The notes below the pieces were generated by a model. That model made no database searches, was not told the origin of the DNA, and saw nothing but the letters and a program-made list of their open reading frames with translations. The position numbers and the translations under genes were made by a program. Positions 11,541 through 19,935 of a stretch of DNA of 64,000 bases are shown in pieces (the stretch's first letter is position 1; every line of letters begins with the position of its first letter). The stretch spans positions 57,724-121,723 of the forward strand of contig JAILXU010000013.1 in assembly GCA_045430275.1 (NCBI GenBank), written 5' to 3'. The stretch is from Oceanobacter sp045430275 (lineage in GTDB: Bacteria > Pseudomonadota > Gammaproteobacteria > Pseudomonadales > Oceanobacteraceae).

Positions 11541-11651
11541 CGTGAAAATTTTGAATCTGTTGAAGCGCACCATCGCGCCTCGACTGGCATCAGTATCAAG
11601 TCAGACCTGTGCCGTGCCTGACCCCAAAAGCCAGCTTTTGATTAACCGCGA

Positions 11652-11680
11652 ATTATAGGCAAATGGAAGCGGAGTGTCCA
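11652..11680 (-). promoter_or_regulatory. Sigma-70 promoter of carAB
   Basis: Minus strand TGGACA (11675-11680), 17-bp spacer, TATAAT (11652-11657). One base from consensus at -35 and perfect at -10. The expected transcript start is near 11645, giving a leader of about 200 nt. The rest of the 556-base gap 11442-11997 shows no gene; I found no convincing ArgR operator by eye. Confidence 0.8.
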
Positions 11681-11997
11681 CGTCATACGCCGTTCAGCTT
11701 GTGAGAGTTTAGAAGCACATATTTCACAATGGATTCACGATTAGTTACAGGCCGTAACACTCAAACTGACCGATTGTTCAGCAATCTTCTATTTTTTTAC
11801 ATAATGTTACATACAAATAGATACGTTTCTTTGCTTCACCTGACCTCACTATTGACTTAAAAATTGGCAATGTAGATATGCCAAACTGAATATTCCTTAT
11901 AACAAATTCACAAACGGCCCGAAGAGGCTGATAACAACCACAAGAATATTCCGCCACTGAAACCCCGAAAAGACTGATCAAACGAAGAGAGTTCACC

Positions 11998-12606
11998 ATG
12001 CCTGATTCTGTGGAAGGTCGCCGCAGACTTGCCCCCGAGCAACGCAAAAGTCTGTTGCTTGAACACGCTGTTCATGTATTTGCCAAACGAGGGATTGGCC
12101 GAGGTAGCCATACAGATATTGCAGCGCTGGGAGGGGTGTCTGTTGCCACTGCTTTTAACTACTTCAATACCCGCGAGGATCTGGTTGTCGATGTTCTCAA
12201 TGCTGTTGCTACCCTGCTGACAGAGAACATGCGCACTACCCTGAATGACCATAAAGATGCTCAACAGGGGATTCGTGCCTGCTGCCACCAACTGCTGGCA
12301 CTGACGGTAGAAAAACCGGCCTATATCCAGGTCTGGCTGGAATGGACGGCCTCGGTTCGGGAAGAGACCCTGGCATCGCACATGGAGCTGGATCAACAAC
12401 TGACTCAACTGCTGTCCGAGCACATCCAAACCGCTATTGAACAAGGTACTGTTCAGGCTGACATCAACCCGAGCGTCAATGCTTTCTGGCTGCTGGGCCG
12501 GGTACGAGAAGTGAGCAAACAGCACTTTTTCCCATCCCCTTGCATCACCCAGAGCTTGTCCGAGTTGATGGACGAATCACTCGATCAGTTGCTGCCCGCT
12601 GCCTGA
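11998..12606 (+). CDS. TetR-family regulator closely resembling HapR/LuxR/SmcR quorum-sensing master regulators
   Basis: 202 aa, the length of the Vibrio HapR group. The N-terminal DNA-binding domain (about 8-65) carries RRLAPEQRK, FAKRGIGRGSHTDIA and VSVATAFNYFNTREDLV, almost word for word the HapR/LuxR signature. In the ligand domain WLEWTASVREE (about residue 115) matches the HapR WFEWSASTRDE block. This goes well beyond the general TetR helix-turn-helix. HapR-group proteins control quorum-regulated genes in Vibrio; what this one controls is not shown here. It stands alone on the plus strand between carA and dapB, interrupting a gene order that is usually contiguous. No clear Shine-Dalgarno is seen beyond a weak GAGAG. 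It ends at a strong shared terminator. Confidence 0.9.
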   Translation: MPDSVEGRRRLAPEQRKSLLLEHAVHVFAKRGIGRGSHTDIAALGGVSVATAFNYFNTREDLVVDVLNAVATLLTENMRTTLNDHKDAQQGIRACCHQLLALTVEKPAYIQVWLEWTASVREETLASHMELDQQLTQLLSEHIQTAIEQGTVQADINPSVNAFWLLGRVREVSKQHFFPSPCITQSLSELMDESLDQLLPAA

Positions 12607-12633
12607 TCCTGAAACCTGACTCTAAAAAGAGCC

Positions 12634-12674
12634 ATTAACAAAACAGGCGGCCATTGGCCGCCTGTTTTGTTAAT
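12634..12674. terminator. Bidirectional terminator between the TetR gene and dapB
   Basis: A 41-bp perfect palindrome, ATTAACAAAACAGGCGGCCA and its complement, with a GC-rich core flanked by A and T runs. It serves both convergent genes. Confidence 0.92.
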
Positions 12675-12696
12675 ACGTGTCACTGACCGGATCGGA

Positions 12697-13500
12697 TTAA
12701 AAACCCAGAACATCCTGCATGTCGTACACACCATTAGGCTGTTCAGCAACCCACAAGGCTGCTCGCACAGCGCCTTTGGCGAATGTCATGCGGCTTTGCG
12801 CTTTGTGAGTCACTTCTACACGCTCGCCTTCGGTCGCAAACATGACGGTGTGATCACCCACCACATCACCACCACGAATGGTTTCGAAGCCAATTTGCTT
12901 CTGAGGACGCGCACCGGTCTGCCCTTCACGACCATAGACAGCGACTTCGTCCAGATCCCAACCCATGGTTTCAGCCACAACTTCGCCCATACGCAACGCC
13001 GTACCGGATGGTGCGTCCACCTTGTGACGGTGATGCATTTCGATCACCTCAATATCACTGTCGTCGCCCATCACACTCGCGGCCATGCGCAGCAGGTTCA
13101 GGCACAGGTTCACACCGACAGAATAATTGGGCGCAAACACAATGCCCATGTCTGCCGCCGCCTGTTGCATCTCGGCTTTTTGCTCAGCACTCAGACCCGT
13201 CGTACCAATGACAATTTTCTTGCCATGTTCACGACATACCTGAATGTTTTCCATCGTAACCGCCGGAGCGGTGAAATCGATCAGGACATCAAAATCATCA
13301 ATACAATCCAGCAGAGCAGCACGGGTTGTGATGCCCGACTCTTTTCCCAGACCCGCCATCGCAGTGGCATCCACACCCAGCATTGGGTCATTCGGGTGAA
13401 CCACAGCCGCTCCCAGGCTGGCCTGGGCATTGATATCGGTGGCCTCAATCAGTACACGGCCCATTCGACCGGCAGCACCGCAAATTGCAATTCGTGTCAT
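12697..13500 (-). CDS. dapB: 4-hydroxy-tetrahydrodipicolinate reductase
   Basis: 267 aa. N-terminal NAD(P)H-binding motif GAAGRMGR at residues 8-15. The middle contains the DapB signature around EMHHRHKVDAPSGTAL with the catalytic His-His and Lys region. It reduces the DapA product on the route to diaminopimelate and lysine. It follows dnaJ on the same strand across a terminator, so it probably has its own promoter. Usually carA follows directly; here a divergently read TetR gene sits between. Confidence 0.97.
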   Translation of the reverse strand: MTRIAICGAAGRMGRVLIEATDINAQASLGAAVVHPNDPMLGVDATAMAGLGKESGITTRAALLDCIDDFDVLIDFTAPAVTMENIQVCREHGKKIVIGTTGLSAEQKAEMQQAAADMGIVFAPNYSVGVNLCLNLLRMAASVMGDDSDIEVIEMHHRHKVDAPSGTALRMGEVVAETMGWDLDEVAVYGREGQTGARPQKQIGFETIRGGDVVGDHTVMFATEGERVEVTHKAQSRMTFAKGAVRAALWVAEQPNGVYDMQDVLGF

Positions 13501-13525
13501 AGGATTATTCCTGTCTGGATTCAGT

Positions 13526-13553
13526 AAAAAAAACGGCCCATCAAGGGCCGTTT
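13526..13553 (-). terminator. Intrinsic terminator after dnaJ
   Basis: Minus strand AAACGGCCCTTGATGGGCCGTTTTTTTTA: a stem around CGGCCC/GGGCCG with a T-run of eight. It closes the grpE-dnaK-dnaJ heat-shock unit before dapB. Confidence 0.92.
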
Positions 13554-13569
13554 ATGATTGTGAAAATGA

Positions 13570-14697
13570 TCAGCCGTCCGTTTCAAAGAACTTCTTCACA
13601 CCATCAAACCAGCTTTTCTTTTGTGGCGCGTGCTTTTCGCCAGTCAGGGACTCCTGAAACGCCACCAACAACTGCTTTTGTGCGTCATTCAGATTCACCG
13701 GTGTTTCCACCTGGACCCGACACAACAAATCACCAGCTGCACCGCCACGTACAGGCGCTACGCCTTTGCCACGCAGTCGGAACAGTTTGCCACTCTGGGT
13801 TTCTGCTGGAATCTTCAGTTTTACCCGACCTTCCAGGGTCGGTACTTCCAGCTCGCCACCCAATGCCGCATCCACAATACTGATCGGCACATCGCAATAC
13901 AGGTTGCGACCATCACGATGGAACAGGGAATGCTCGCGCACACTGACCTGCACATACAGATCACCGGCTGGGCCACCCATCGCACCGGCTTCACCTTCAC
14001 CCGCCAGACGGATACGATCGCCAGTGTCGACGCCCGCAGGAATCTTGACCGACAAGGTTTTGGTTTCTTCCTTGGCACCACGACCGTGACAGCTCGGGCA
14101 AGCCTCTTCAATAATTTTGCCCTGACCATGACAGGTCGGACAGGTCTGCTGCACCGAGAAGAAGCCTTGTTGCATGCGTACCTGACCCGCACCATGACAG
14201 GTGCCACAGGTTTTTGGTGAGGTGCCCGGTTTGGCTCCGCTGCCATCACAGGTATCACAGCTCACCAGTGTCGGGATGCGAATTTTCTTTTCAACACCGC
14301 GGACGGCTTCTTCCAGAGACAATTCCAGGGTGTAGCGCAAATCGGAACCGCGCTGCGGGCCGTTGCGAGGGCCAGCACCGCCGCCACCGAAGATATCGCC
14401 AAACACATCGCCAAAAATATCGCCGAAGTTGCCAGCACCGGCACCGCCGCCATAACCACCGCCAGCGCTGCCATCAACGGCTGCATGACCGTACTGATCG
14501 TAGGCAGCGCGTTTCTGCGCATCACCCAGGATTTCGTACGCTTCGGTGGCTTCTTTAAACTTGCCTTCTGCCTCGGCATCATCCGGATTACGGTCGGGAT
14601 GATATTTCATCGCCAGTTTGCGATAGGCCTTTTTCAGTTCCCGCTCGTCGGCACTGCGACCCACACCGAGAACTTCGTAATAATCTCGTTTCGACAT
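13570..14697 (-). CDS. dnaJ: Chaperone DnaJ (Hsp40)
   Basis: 375 aa. J domain at 1-70 with the HPD motif in MKYHPDRN (about 31-38), a Gly/Phe-rich linker (about 75-115), then four zinc-finger repeats CDTCDGSG, CGTCHGAG, CPTCHGQG and CPSCHGRG (about 145-215), then the C-terminal substrate-binding domains. It delivers clients to DnaK and stimulates its ATPase. It lies 97 bp downstream of dnaK, which leaves room for the inverted repeat noted separately. Ordinary in every respect. Confidence 0.98.
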   Translation of the reverse strand: MSKRDYYEVLGVGRSADERELKKAYRKLAMKYHPDRNPDDAEAEGKFKEATEAYEILGDAQKRAAYDQYGHAAVDGSAGGGYGGGAGAGNFGDIFGDVFGDIFGGGGAGPRNGPQRGSDLRYTLELSLEEAVRGVEKKIRIPTLVSCDTCDGSGAKPGTSPKTCGTCHGAGQVRMQQGFFSVQQTCPTCHGQGKIIEEACPSCHGRGAKEETKTLSVKIPAGVDTGDRIRLAGEGEAGAMGGPAGDLYVQVSVREHSLFHRDGRNLYCDVPISIVDAALGGELEVPTLEGRVKLKIPAETQSGKLFRLRGKGVAPVRGGAAGDLLCRVQVETPVNLNDAQKQLLVAFQESLTGEKHAPQKKSWFDGVKKFFETDG

Positions 14698-14733
14698 CGG
14701 TTTGTCTTCACTCGTAGAGTTTAGTGAGACGCA

Positions 14734-14777
14734 AGACGGGAGGTCGCCAATACCGATGCATCAGCGCCCTCCCGTCT
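14734..14777. repeat. Inverted repeat between dnaK and dnaJ
   Basis: Arms AGACGGGAGG and CCTCCCGTCT, 10 bp each, separated by 24 bases. No T-run follows on either strand, so it may stabilise or process the dnaK message instead of ending it. Function is inferred. Confidence 0.45.
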
Positions 14778-14794
14778 CCCATCGTCGGGTTGTG

Positions 14795-16729
14795 TTACTT
14801 GTTGTTGTCTTTGACTTCCTCGAACTCAGCGTCAACAACGTTATCGTCTTGCTTGGAAGAACCACCCGCCTGCTGACCACCCGGCGCACCTTGCGCACCT
14901 TCAGCCTGAGCAGCCTGTTCGGCGTACATCTTCTGAGCCAGTGTAGAAGACGCTTCGGTCAGAGCGTTGGTTTTGGCTTCAATGTCTGCCTTGTCATCGC
15001 CTTTCAGTGCTTCTTCCAGATCAGCAATCGCTTTTTCGATGGCTGCTTTTTCTTCTTCAGTGGCCTTGTCACCGGCTTCTTCCAGCGTCTTCCTGGTTGC
15101 GTGAACCATGCCGTCAGCGGTGTTGCGCACCTGAATCATTTCTTCAAACTGCTTGTCCGCTTCAGCGTTGGCTTCAGCGTCGGCCACCATTTGTTCGATC
15201 TCGTCATCGCTCAGACCGGAAGAGGCCTTGATCACGATGGACTGTTCTTTGCCAGTCGCCTTGTCTTTCGCGCTCACGTTCAGAATGCCGTTAGCATCGA
15301 TGTCGAAAGTCACTTCGATCTGTGGCATGCCACGTGGAGCCGGTGGAATATCGGCCAAATCGAAACGACCCAGTGACTTGTTCTGTGTCGCTTGCTTGCG
15401 CTCACCCTGAACCACGTGAATGGTTACAGCCGTCTGGTTGTCATCTGCGGTGGAGAACACCTGAGACTTTTTGGTCGGGATGGTGGTGTTCTTCTCGATC
15501 AGTGCCGTAGCAACGCCGCCCATGGTTTCGATACCCAGCGTCAGCGGAGTCACGTCCAGCAGCAGAACGTCTGTTACGTCGCCAGACAGAACCGCGCCCT
15601 GAATGGAAGCACCCACAGCAACCGCTTCGTCCGGGTTTACATCTTTACGTGGCTCTTTGCCGAAGAAAGCAGCGACTTTCTGCTGAACCATAGGCATACG
15701 GGTCTGACCGCCCACCAGGATCACTTCGTCCACTTCACCGGAGCTCAGACCAGCGTCTTTCAGTGCAATGCGGCATGGTTCCAGAGAACGCTCAACCAGC
15801 TCTTCAACCAGAGATTCCAGCTTGGCGCGCGTCACTTTCACGTTCAAGTGCTTGGGGCCAGTCGCATCAGCGGTGATGTACGGCAGGTTCACGTCGGTCT
15901 GTTGGCTGGAAGACAGCTCAACCTTGGCCTTTTCTGCGGCTTCTTTCAGACGCTGCAGAGCCAGAGGATCGTTGTGCAGATCAATGCCGGAATCTTTCTT
16001 GAACTCGTCTGCCAGGTATTCGATCAGACGCAGGTCGAAATCTTCACCACCCAGGAAGGTGTCACCGTTGGTTGCCAGTACTTCGAACTGCTTCTCGCCG
16101 TCAACGTCTGCCACTTCAATGATGGAGATATCAAACGTACCGCCACCCAGGTCGTATACCGCGATGGTGCGATCGCTGCCTTCTTTATCAATGCCGTAAG
16201 CCAGTGCCGCAGCGGTTGGCTCGTTGATGATACGTTTGACGTCCAGACCAGCAATTTTACCTGCGTCTTTGGTCGCCTGACGCTGTGCGTCGTTGAAGTA
16301 AGCCGGTACGGTAACAACCGCTTCAGTTACCGCTTCACCGAGGTAGTCTTCAGCGGTTTTCTTCATCTTCTTCAGGATTTCAGCAGAAACCTGTGGCGGA
16401 GCCATTTTCTCGCCTTTGGCTTCAACCCAGGCATCACCATTGTCAGCCTGAACAACGCTGTATGGCACCATGCTGATGTCTTTCTGAACCACTTTGTCGG
16501 TAAAACGACGACCAATCAGACGCTTGACCGCAAACACGGTGTTCTGAGGGTTCGTCACTGCCTGACGCTTGGCGGACTGACCAACCAGTACTTCGTCATC
16601 GGTGTAAGCGATGATGGAAGGGGTTGTGCGATCACCTTCTGAGTTTTCGATGACTTTCGCTTTCTCACCGTCCAGAATCGCCACACAGGAGTTGGTGGTT
16701 CCCAGGTCGATACCAATAATCTTGCCCAT
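14795..16729 (-). CDS. dnaK: Chaperone DnaK (Hsp70)
   Basis: 644 aa from the ATG at 16729, which has GGAG nine bases upstream and gives the family start MGKIIGIDLGTTNSC. In-frame upstream ATGs have poorer spacing and would add a tail the family lacks. The nucleotide-binding domain (about 1-385) contains the phosphate loop DLGTTNS and DLGGGTFD (about residue 195). The interdomain linker is near VLLLDVTPL (about 390), followed by the peptide-binding domain and the helical lid, ending with the usual EEVKDNNK tail. It is the central Hsp70 of the DnaK-DnaJ-GrpE cycle. Transcription from the sigma-32 promoter upstream of grpE is likely. Confidence 0.98.
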   Translation of the reverse strand: MGKIIGIDLGTTNSCVAILDGEKAKVIENSEGDRTTPSIIAYTDDEVLVGQSAKRQAVTNPQNTVFAVKRLIGRRFTDKVVQKDISMVPYSVVQADNGDAWVEAKGEKMAPPQVSAEILKKMKKTAEDYLGEAVTEAVVTVPAYFNDAQRQATKDAGKIAGLDVKRIINEPTAAALAYGIDKEGSDRTIAVYDLGGGTFDISIIEVADVDGEKQFEVLATNGDTFLGGEDFDLRLIEYLADEFKKDSGIDLHNDPLALQRLKEAAEKAKVELSSSQQTDVNLPYITADATGPKHLNVKVTRAKLESLVEELVERSLEPCRIALKDAGLSSGEVDEVILVGGQTRMPMVQQKVAAFFGKEPRKDVNPDEAVAVGASIQGAVLSGDVTDVLLLDVTPLTLGIETMGGVATALIEKNTTIPTKKSQVFSTADDNQTAVTIHVVQGERKQATQNKSLGRFDLADIPPAPRGMPQIEVTFDIDANGILNVSAKDKATGKEQSIVIKASSGLSDDEIEQMVADAEANAEADKQFEEMIQVRNTADGMVHATRKTLEEAGDKATEEEKAAIEKAIADLEEALKGDDKADIEAKTNALTEASSTLAQKMYAEQAAQAEGAQGAPGGQQAGGSSKQDDNVVDAEFEEVKDNNK

Positions 16730-16827
16730 ATTCATAATCTCCGATGCGTTACGCCGCATGTCCGCCGCGTTGTGTATTCGTTGTCCCCAAGCCGGGGGAA
16801 TCTGTTTCGTTGTCTTCTATATGTGGT

Positions 16828-16859
16828 CGTGATAAACGCTTTCAAGACCGTTTATCACG
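16828..16859. repeat. Inverted repeat between grpE and dnaK
   Basis: A perfect 11-bp stem CGTGATAAACG / CGTTTATCACG with a 10-base loop, 14 bp past the grpE stop. No T-run follows. It may be an RNA processing or stability element that sets the ratio of GrpE to DnaK. Confidence 0.5.
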
Positions 16860-16873
16860 AATTTGTACGGGTT

Positions 16874-17467
16874 TTATTCCGCAGCAGGCGCGCCTTTACT
16901 GACGACAACCATCGCCGGACGCAACAGACGACCGTGCAAGGTATAGCCTTTCTGCATCACGTCGATGACCGTGTTCGCCGGAGCCGCCGGGCTTTCGATC
17001 ATGGTCATGGCCTGATGCAATTCAGGATTGAAAGCCTCATTAACCGGGTTAACAATCTCAACCTTGAACTTGGCCAGAGCTGAAATCATGCCGTCCAGCG
17101 TCATGTTCATGCCGTCACGAATAGCCTGAGTGGCTTCTTCTTCCGGTGCTGCCGCGAGGCCGCGTTCCAGGTTATCCACCACGTTCAGCATTTCGTTGGC
17201 AAATTTTTCCAGACCAAACTTGTGTGCTTTTTCCACATCCAGATCGGCGCGGCGGCGAATGTTTTGCATCTCGGCCTGCATGCGCAACATTTGCTCTTTC
17301 AGCGAGGCTGCTTCGTCCTGTGCTTGCAGCAATGCTTCCGTGGTTTCATCCACTACAACATCGCCTTCCACGGCTTCTTGAAAACCGTCTTCAACCTGAT
17401 CAACCGTCTCGGATGCATCAACCTGATCCTTAACGGACTCGTCCTGAACCTTTTGCTCTTCTGTCAT
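16874..17467 (-). CDS. grpE: Nucleotide exchange factor GrpE
   Basis: 197 aa. An acidic, low-complexity N-terminus (about 1-40), a long coiled coil (about 45-90) with LRMQAEMQNIRRRADLDVEK, and a C-terminal beta domain with the family end VIDVMQKGYTLHGRLLRPAMVVV. It speeds ADP release from DnaK. First gene of the heat-shock operon, divergent from recN across 195 bp that hold a sigma-32 promoter and the recN SOS operators. Confidence 0.97.
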   Translation of the reverse strand: MTEEQKVQDESVKDQVDASETVDQVEDGFQEAVEGDVVVDETTEALLQAQDEAASLKEQMLRMQAEMQNIRRRADLDVEKAHKFGLEKFANEMLNVVDNLERGLAAAPEEEATQAIRDGMNMTLDGMISALAKFKVEIVNPVNEAFNPELHQAMTMIESPAAPANTVIDVMQKGYTLHGRLLRPAMVVVSKGAPAAE

Positions 17468-17528
17468 GAATAAACCCTCTGATCTAATCGCTGTGTCGCC
17501 GAATGGCTGGGCTATTTAAGTTGCTAGC

Positions 17529-17557
17529 TATATGGGGGCCTGAGAGAGGGATTCAAG
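17529..17557 (-). promoter_or_regulatory. Sigma-32 heat-shock promoter of grpE-dnaK-dnaJ
   Basis: Minus strand CTTGAAT (17551-17557), 13-bp spacer, CCCCATATA (17529-17537). It fits the RpoH consensus CTTGAAA / CCCCATNT at all but one base. It starts 62 bp upstream of the grpE ATG. Confidence 0.88.
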
Positions 17558-17611
17558 AGCAAATCCCGGCCAGAAACGACATTTGCCGAAAAATGCGTTG
17601 ACAAGACAAAC

Positions 17612-17646
17612 CACTGTATATAAAAACACTGTATAAACAATCAGAT
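17612..17646 (+). promoter_or_regulatory. Two overlapping LexA boxes at the recN promoter
   Basis: Box 2 is CTG-N10-CAG at 17629-17644. Box 1, 17614-17629, has CTG-N10-CAC with a good AT-rich centre. They lie next to a TTGACA (17598-17603) and 19-50 bp upstream of the recN ATG. E. coli recN also carries tandem SOS boxes. Confidence 0.85.
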
Positions 17647-17662
17647 TTCAGAGGGCGATTTT

Positions 17663-19336
17663 ATGCTCCTGCACTTGTCGATTCGCCAGTTTGCACTGGT
17701 AGAACAACTGGATCTGGAATTCCGCCATGGAATGGCCGTCATCACCGGGGAGACCGGGGCCGGTAAATCCATTCTTCTGGATGCACTGGGGCTGGCACTG
17801 GGCAATCGCGCAGAAGCGGGCAGCGTTCGACTCGGGGCTGAAAAGTCCGAGGTATGCGCCACGTTCACGCCGTCGCCCAAAGCGCTGGACTGGCTCTCGG
17901 AGCGTGACCTCCCCCACGATGAAGACGCCATTGTCTTACGCCGTATTGTCACCGCCGAAGGCCGTTCCCGTGGATACATTAATGGCCGCCCCAGCTCCGC
18001 CAGCGATTTAAAATCCCTGGCCAGCCACCTGATCGAAATTCACTCCCAGCACGCCCATCATCATCTACTCGAAAAAGACGCCGCCCGCGCCATCATTGAT
18101 GCTTTTGGCAACCATCACCGCCTGACCGAAGCGGTTTCCCAAAGCTGGACATCCTGGCAAAAAGCCAGCAAAAAGCTCAAGGCTTTGACGCAAGAAACCA
18201 GCGAGCTGCAGGGCCAGAAGCAACTGCTCAGCTATCAGGTTGAAGAATTGCGTCAACTGGCATTGGGAGAGCACGAGCTGGAACAACTGGAGCAGGAGCA
18301 CAAGCGGCTGGCCAATGCCGAAAGCACTCTGCTCTCCGGTCAGGAAGCAGCCGTTGCCTGTTGCGGCGATGAGCAATCGGAGCAGGGCGCACTGCAGATG
18401 GCGTGGCACACACTGCAACAGCTCAAACACATTGATGACCAGCATCCTCAATTGGAAGAAGCCAAAGAGCTGATGCAACAGGCGCACATCCTGCTGGATG
18501 AAGCCGGTCGATCACTCAGTCATTATCTGGAACAGATCGACATCAACCCCCACCGCTTGCAACAGCTCGATCAGCGTCTGAGCGATATTTTCACCATGGC
18601 GCGCAAACATCAGATGGCTCCCCGGCAATTGTACGATCACTGGCAACAGCAAGAAGCCGTACTGGCAGAGCTGTGTCCATCAGACGAAGATCTGGAGCAA
18701 TTACAGGCGGATGTCGCACGATTCCAGCAGCACTTTGAAACTCACAGCAACAGCCTGAGCGAAGCCCGACAACAAGCCGCCCAGCGCATGGATCATCAGG
18801 TACGGGAACATTTCGTCAGCATGGGGCTGGGGAAAACCCGCTTTGTGACCGAACTGACACCTCTCGATATGGAACACGCCAATCAGCACGGCCTGGACGA
18901 CCTCCGGTTCATGGTGCAAACCAATCCGGGAATGCCTGCCGGGCCACTGGCCAAGGTCGCATCGGGCGGTGAATTATCACGCATCAGTCTGGCGATCCAG
19001 GTCGTGACCGCTGCGACCACCGAGGTCGATAGCATGATTTTTGACGAAGTGGATGTCGGCATTGGCGGTGGAACTGCCGAACGCGTGGGGCGCTTAATGC
19101 AAACACTGGGAAAACAGCGTCAGGTTATGTGTGTAACGCACCAGCCACAGGTTGCAGCGCAAGCCCATCAGCATTTTCAGGTGAGCAAAATCAGTGGCGA
19201 CGAACACACTCACACCCGCATTCGGGAACTGGATATGCAACAACGCAGAGAAGAGCTGGCTCGGATGCTGGGAGGTGTCGATATCACACACCAGACACTC
19301 GCACACGCCAGTGAAATGCTGGCATTAGCCCGATAG
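17663..19336 (+). CDS. recN: DNA repair protein RecN
   Basis: 557 aa, the usual length. SMC-like ATPase: Walker A GETGAGKS (about residues 30-37), two long coiled-coil arms from about 150 to 360 rich in Q, E and L, an ABC signature SGGELSRI (about 434) and Walker B SMIFDEVDVGIGG (about 455). RecN holds broken ends together during recombinational repair. The ATG at 17663 gives the family start LLHLSIRQFALVEQLDL. It is expressed alone under LexA control, divergent from grpE and convergent with fur. Confidence 0.97.
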   Translation: MLLHLSIRQFALVEQLDLEFRHGMAVITGETGAGKSILLDALGLALGNRAEAGSVRLGAEKSEVCATFTPSPKALDWLSERDLPHDEDAIVLRRIVTAEGRSRGYINGRPSSASDLKSLASHLIEIHSQHAHHHLLEKDAARAIIDAFGNHHRLTEAVSQSWTSWQKASKKLKALTQETSELQGQKQLLSYQVEELRQLALGEHELEQLEQEHKRLANAESTLLSGQEAAVACCGDEQSEQGALQMAWHTLQQLKHIDDQHPQLEEAKELMQQAHILLDEAGRSLSHYLEQIDINPHRLQQLDQRLSDIFTMARKHQMAPRQLYDHWQQQEAVLAELCPSDEDLEQLQADVARFQQHFETHSNSLSEARQQAAQRMDHQVREHFVSMGLGKTRFVTELTPLDMEHANQHGLDDLRFMVQTNPGMPAGPLAKVASGGELSRISLAIQVVTAATTEVDSMIFDEVDVGIGGGTAERVGRLMQTLGKQRQVMCVTHQPQVAAQAHQHFQVSKISGDEHTHTRIRELDMQQRREELARMLGGVDITHQTLAHASEMLALAR

Positions 19337-19395
19337 CAGATGAAACGACAAGGTATTTTTCAGAACAGGAACAGGAGATAGGAACAGGAAAGAAT

Positions 19396-19421
19396 AACCG
19401 GGAAGAGCAGACTTCCCGGTT
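19396..19421. terminator. Terminator-like hairpin between recN and fur
   Basis: Perfect stem AACCGGGAAG / CTTCCCGGTT with a six-base loop between convergent genes. No long T-run follows, so efficiency is uncertain. Confidence 0.6.
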
Positions 19422-19435
19422 GCAATGATCAGATA

Positions 19436-19843
19436 TTACTTCTTCTTGCGGACATACAGAACCAGACTGTGATCCACCAGCTCATAACCATTTTCTTCAG
19501 CAATTTGATGCTGCAGGCGCTCAATTTCAGCGTTGGTAAACTCAACCACCGTATTATCGTCAACATCAACCATATGGTCATGATGCTCACCACGATCCAG
19601 TTCAAACACTGAGTGGCCACCATCAAAATTATGACGAGTCACCAGTCCAGCGCTTTCAAACTGGGTCAACACCCGGTACACCGTAGCCAGGCCGACATCT
19701 TCTCCGGCATCGATCAAGGAACGATACACATCTTCGGCGCTCATATGAGCGTCGGGATTGGCTTCCAGAATGCTCAGAATTTTGACACGCGGCAGCGTTA
19801 CTTTCAGTCCCGCCTTACGCAATTCCACGTTTTGATCGGACAT
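19436..19843 (-). CDS. fur: Ferric uptake regulator Fur, cysteine-free variant
   Basis: 135 aa. N-terminal winged helix (about 1-80) with LKVTLPRVKIL and GLATVYRVL. The C-terminal dimer domain carries the HHDH metal motif near 87-90 and ends ELVDHSLVLYVRKKK, as in Pseudomonas Fur. No cysteine occurs anywhere in the protein, so the CxxC structural zinc site of E. coli Fur is absent; the position usually reading HHDHLIC is HHDHMVD. The iron-sensing His/Glu residues look kept. It represses iron uptake genes when Fe(II) is bound. Divergent from bamE across 92 bp, the conserved neighbourhood. A Fur box in that gap is not obvious by eye. Confidence 0.95.
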   Translation of the reverse strand: MSDQNVELRKAGLKVTLPRVKILSILEANPDAHMSAEDVYRSLIDAGEDVGLATVYRVLTQFESAGLVTRHNFDGGHSVFELDRGEHHDHMVDVDDNTVVEFTNAEIERLQHQIAEENGYELVDHSLVLYVRKKK

Positions 19844-19935
19844 TGCACCCTCGAATATTTCACAGCAACTTAATTCATCAGGTATGATCGGCGCTCCCTG
19901 GCCCGACTGCCCAAGACTACAGGATACCTACCTGA

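Noticed and set aside
11442..11573. N-terminal extension of CarA by 44 residues
   Set aside because: Not present in the family, overlaps the attenuator, and the TTG at 11441 has a better ribosome site. Kept only as a possible leader frame.
15392..16642. A 416-codon open frame opposite dnaK
   Set aside because: Antisense shadow of a highly biased gene; translation is His/Gln/Phe-rich without motifs.
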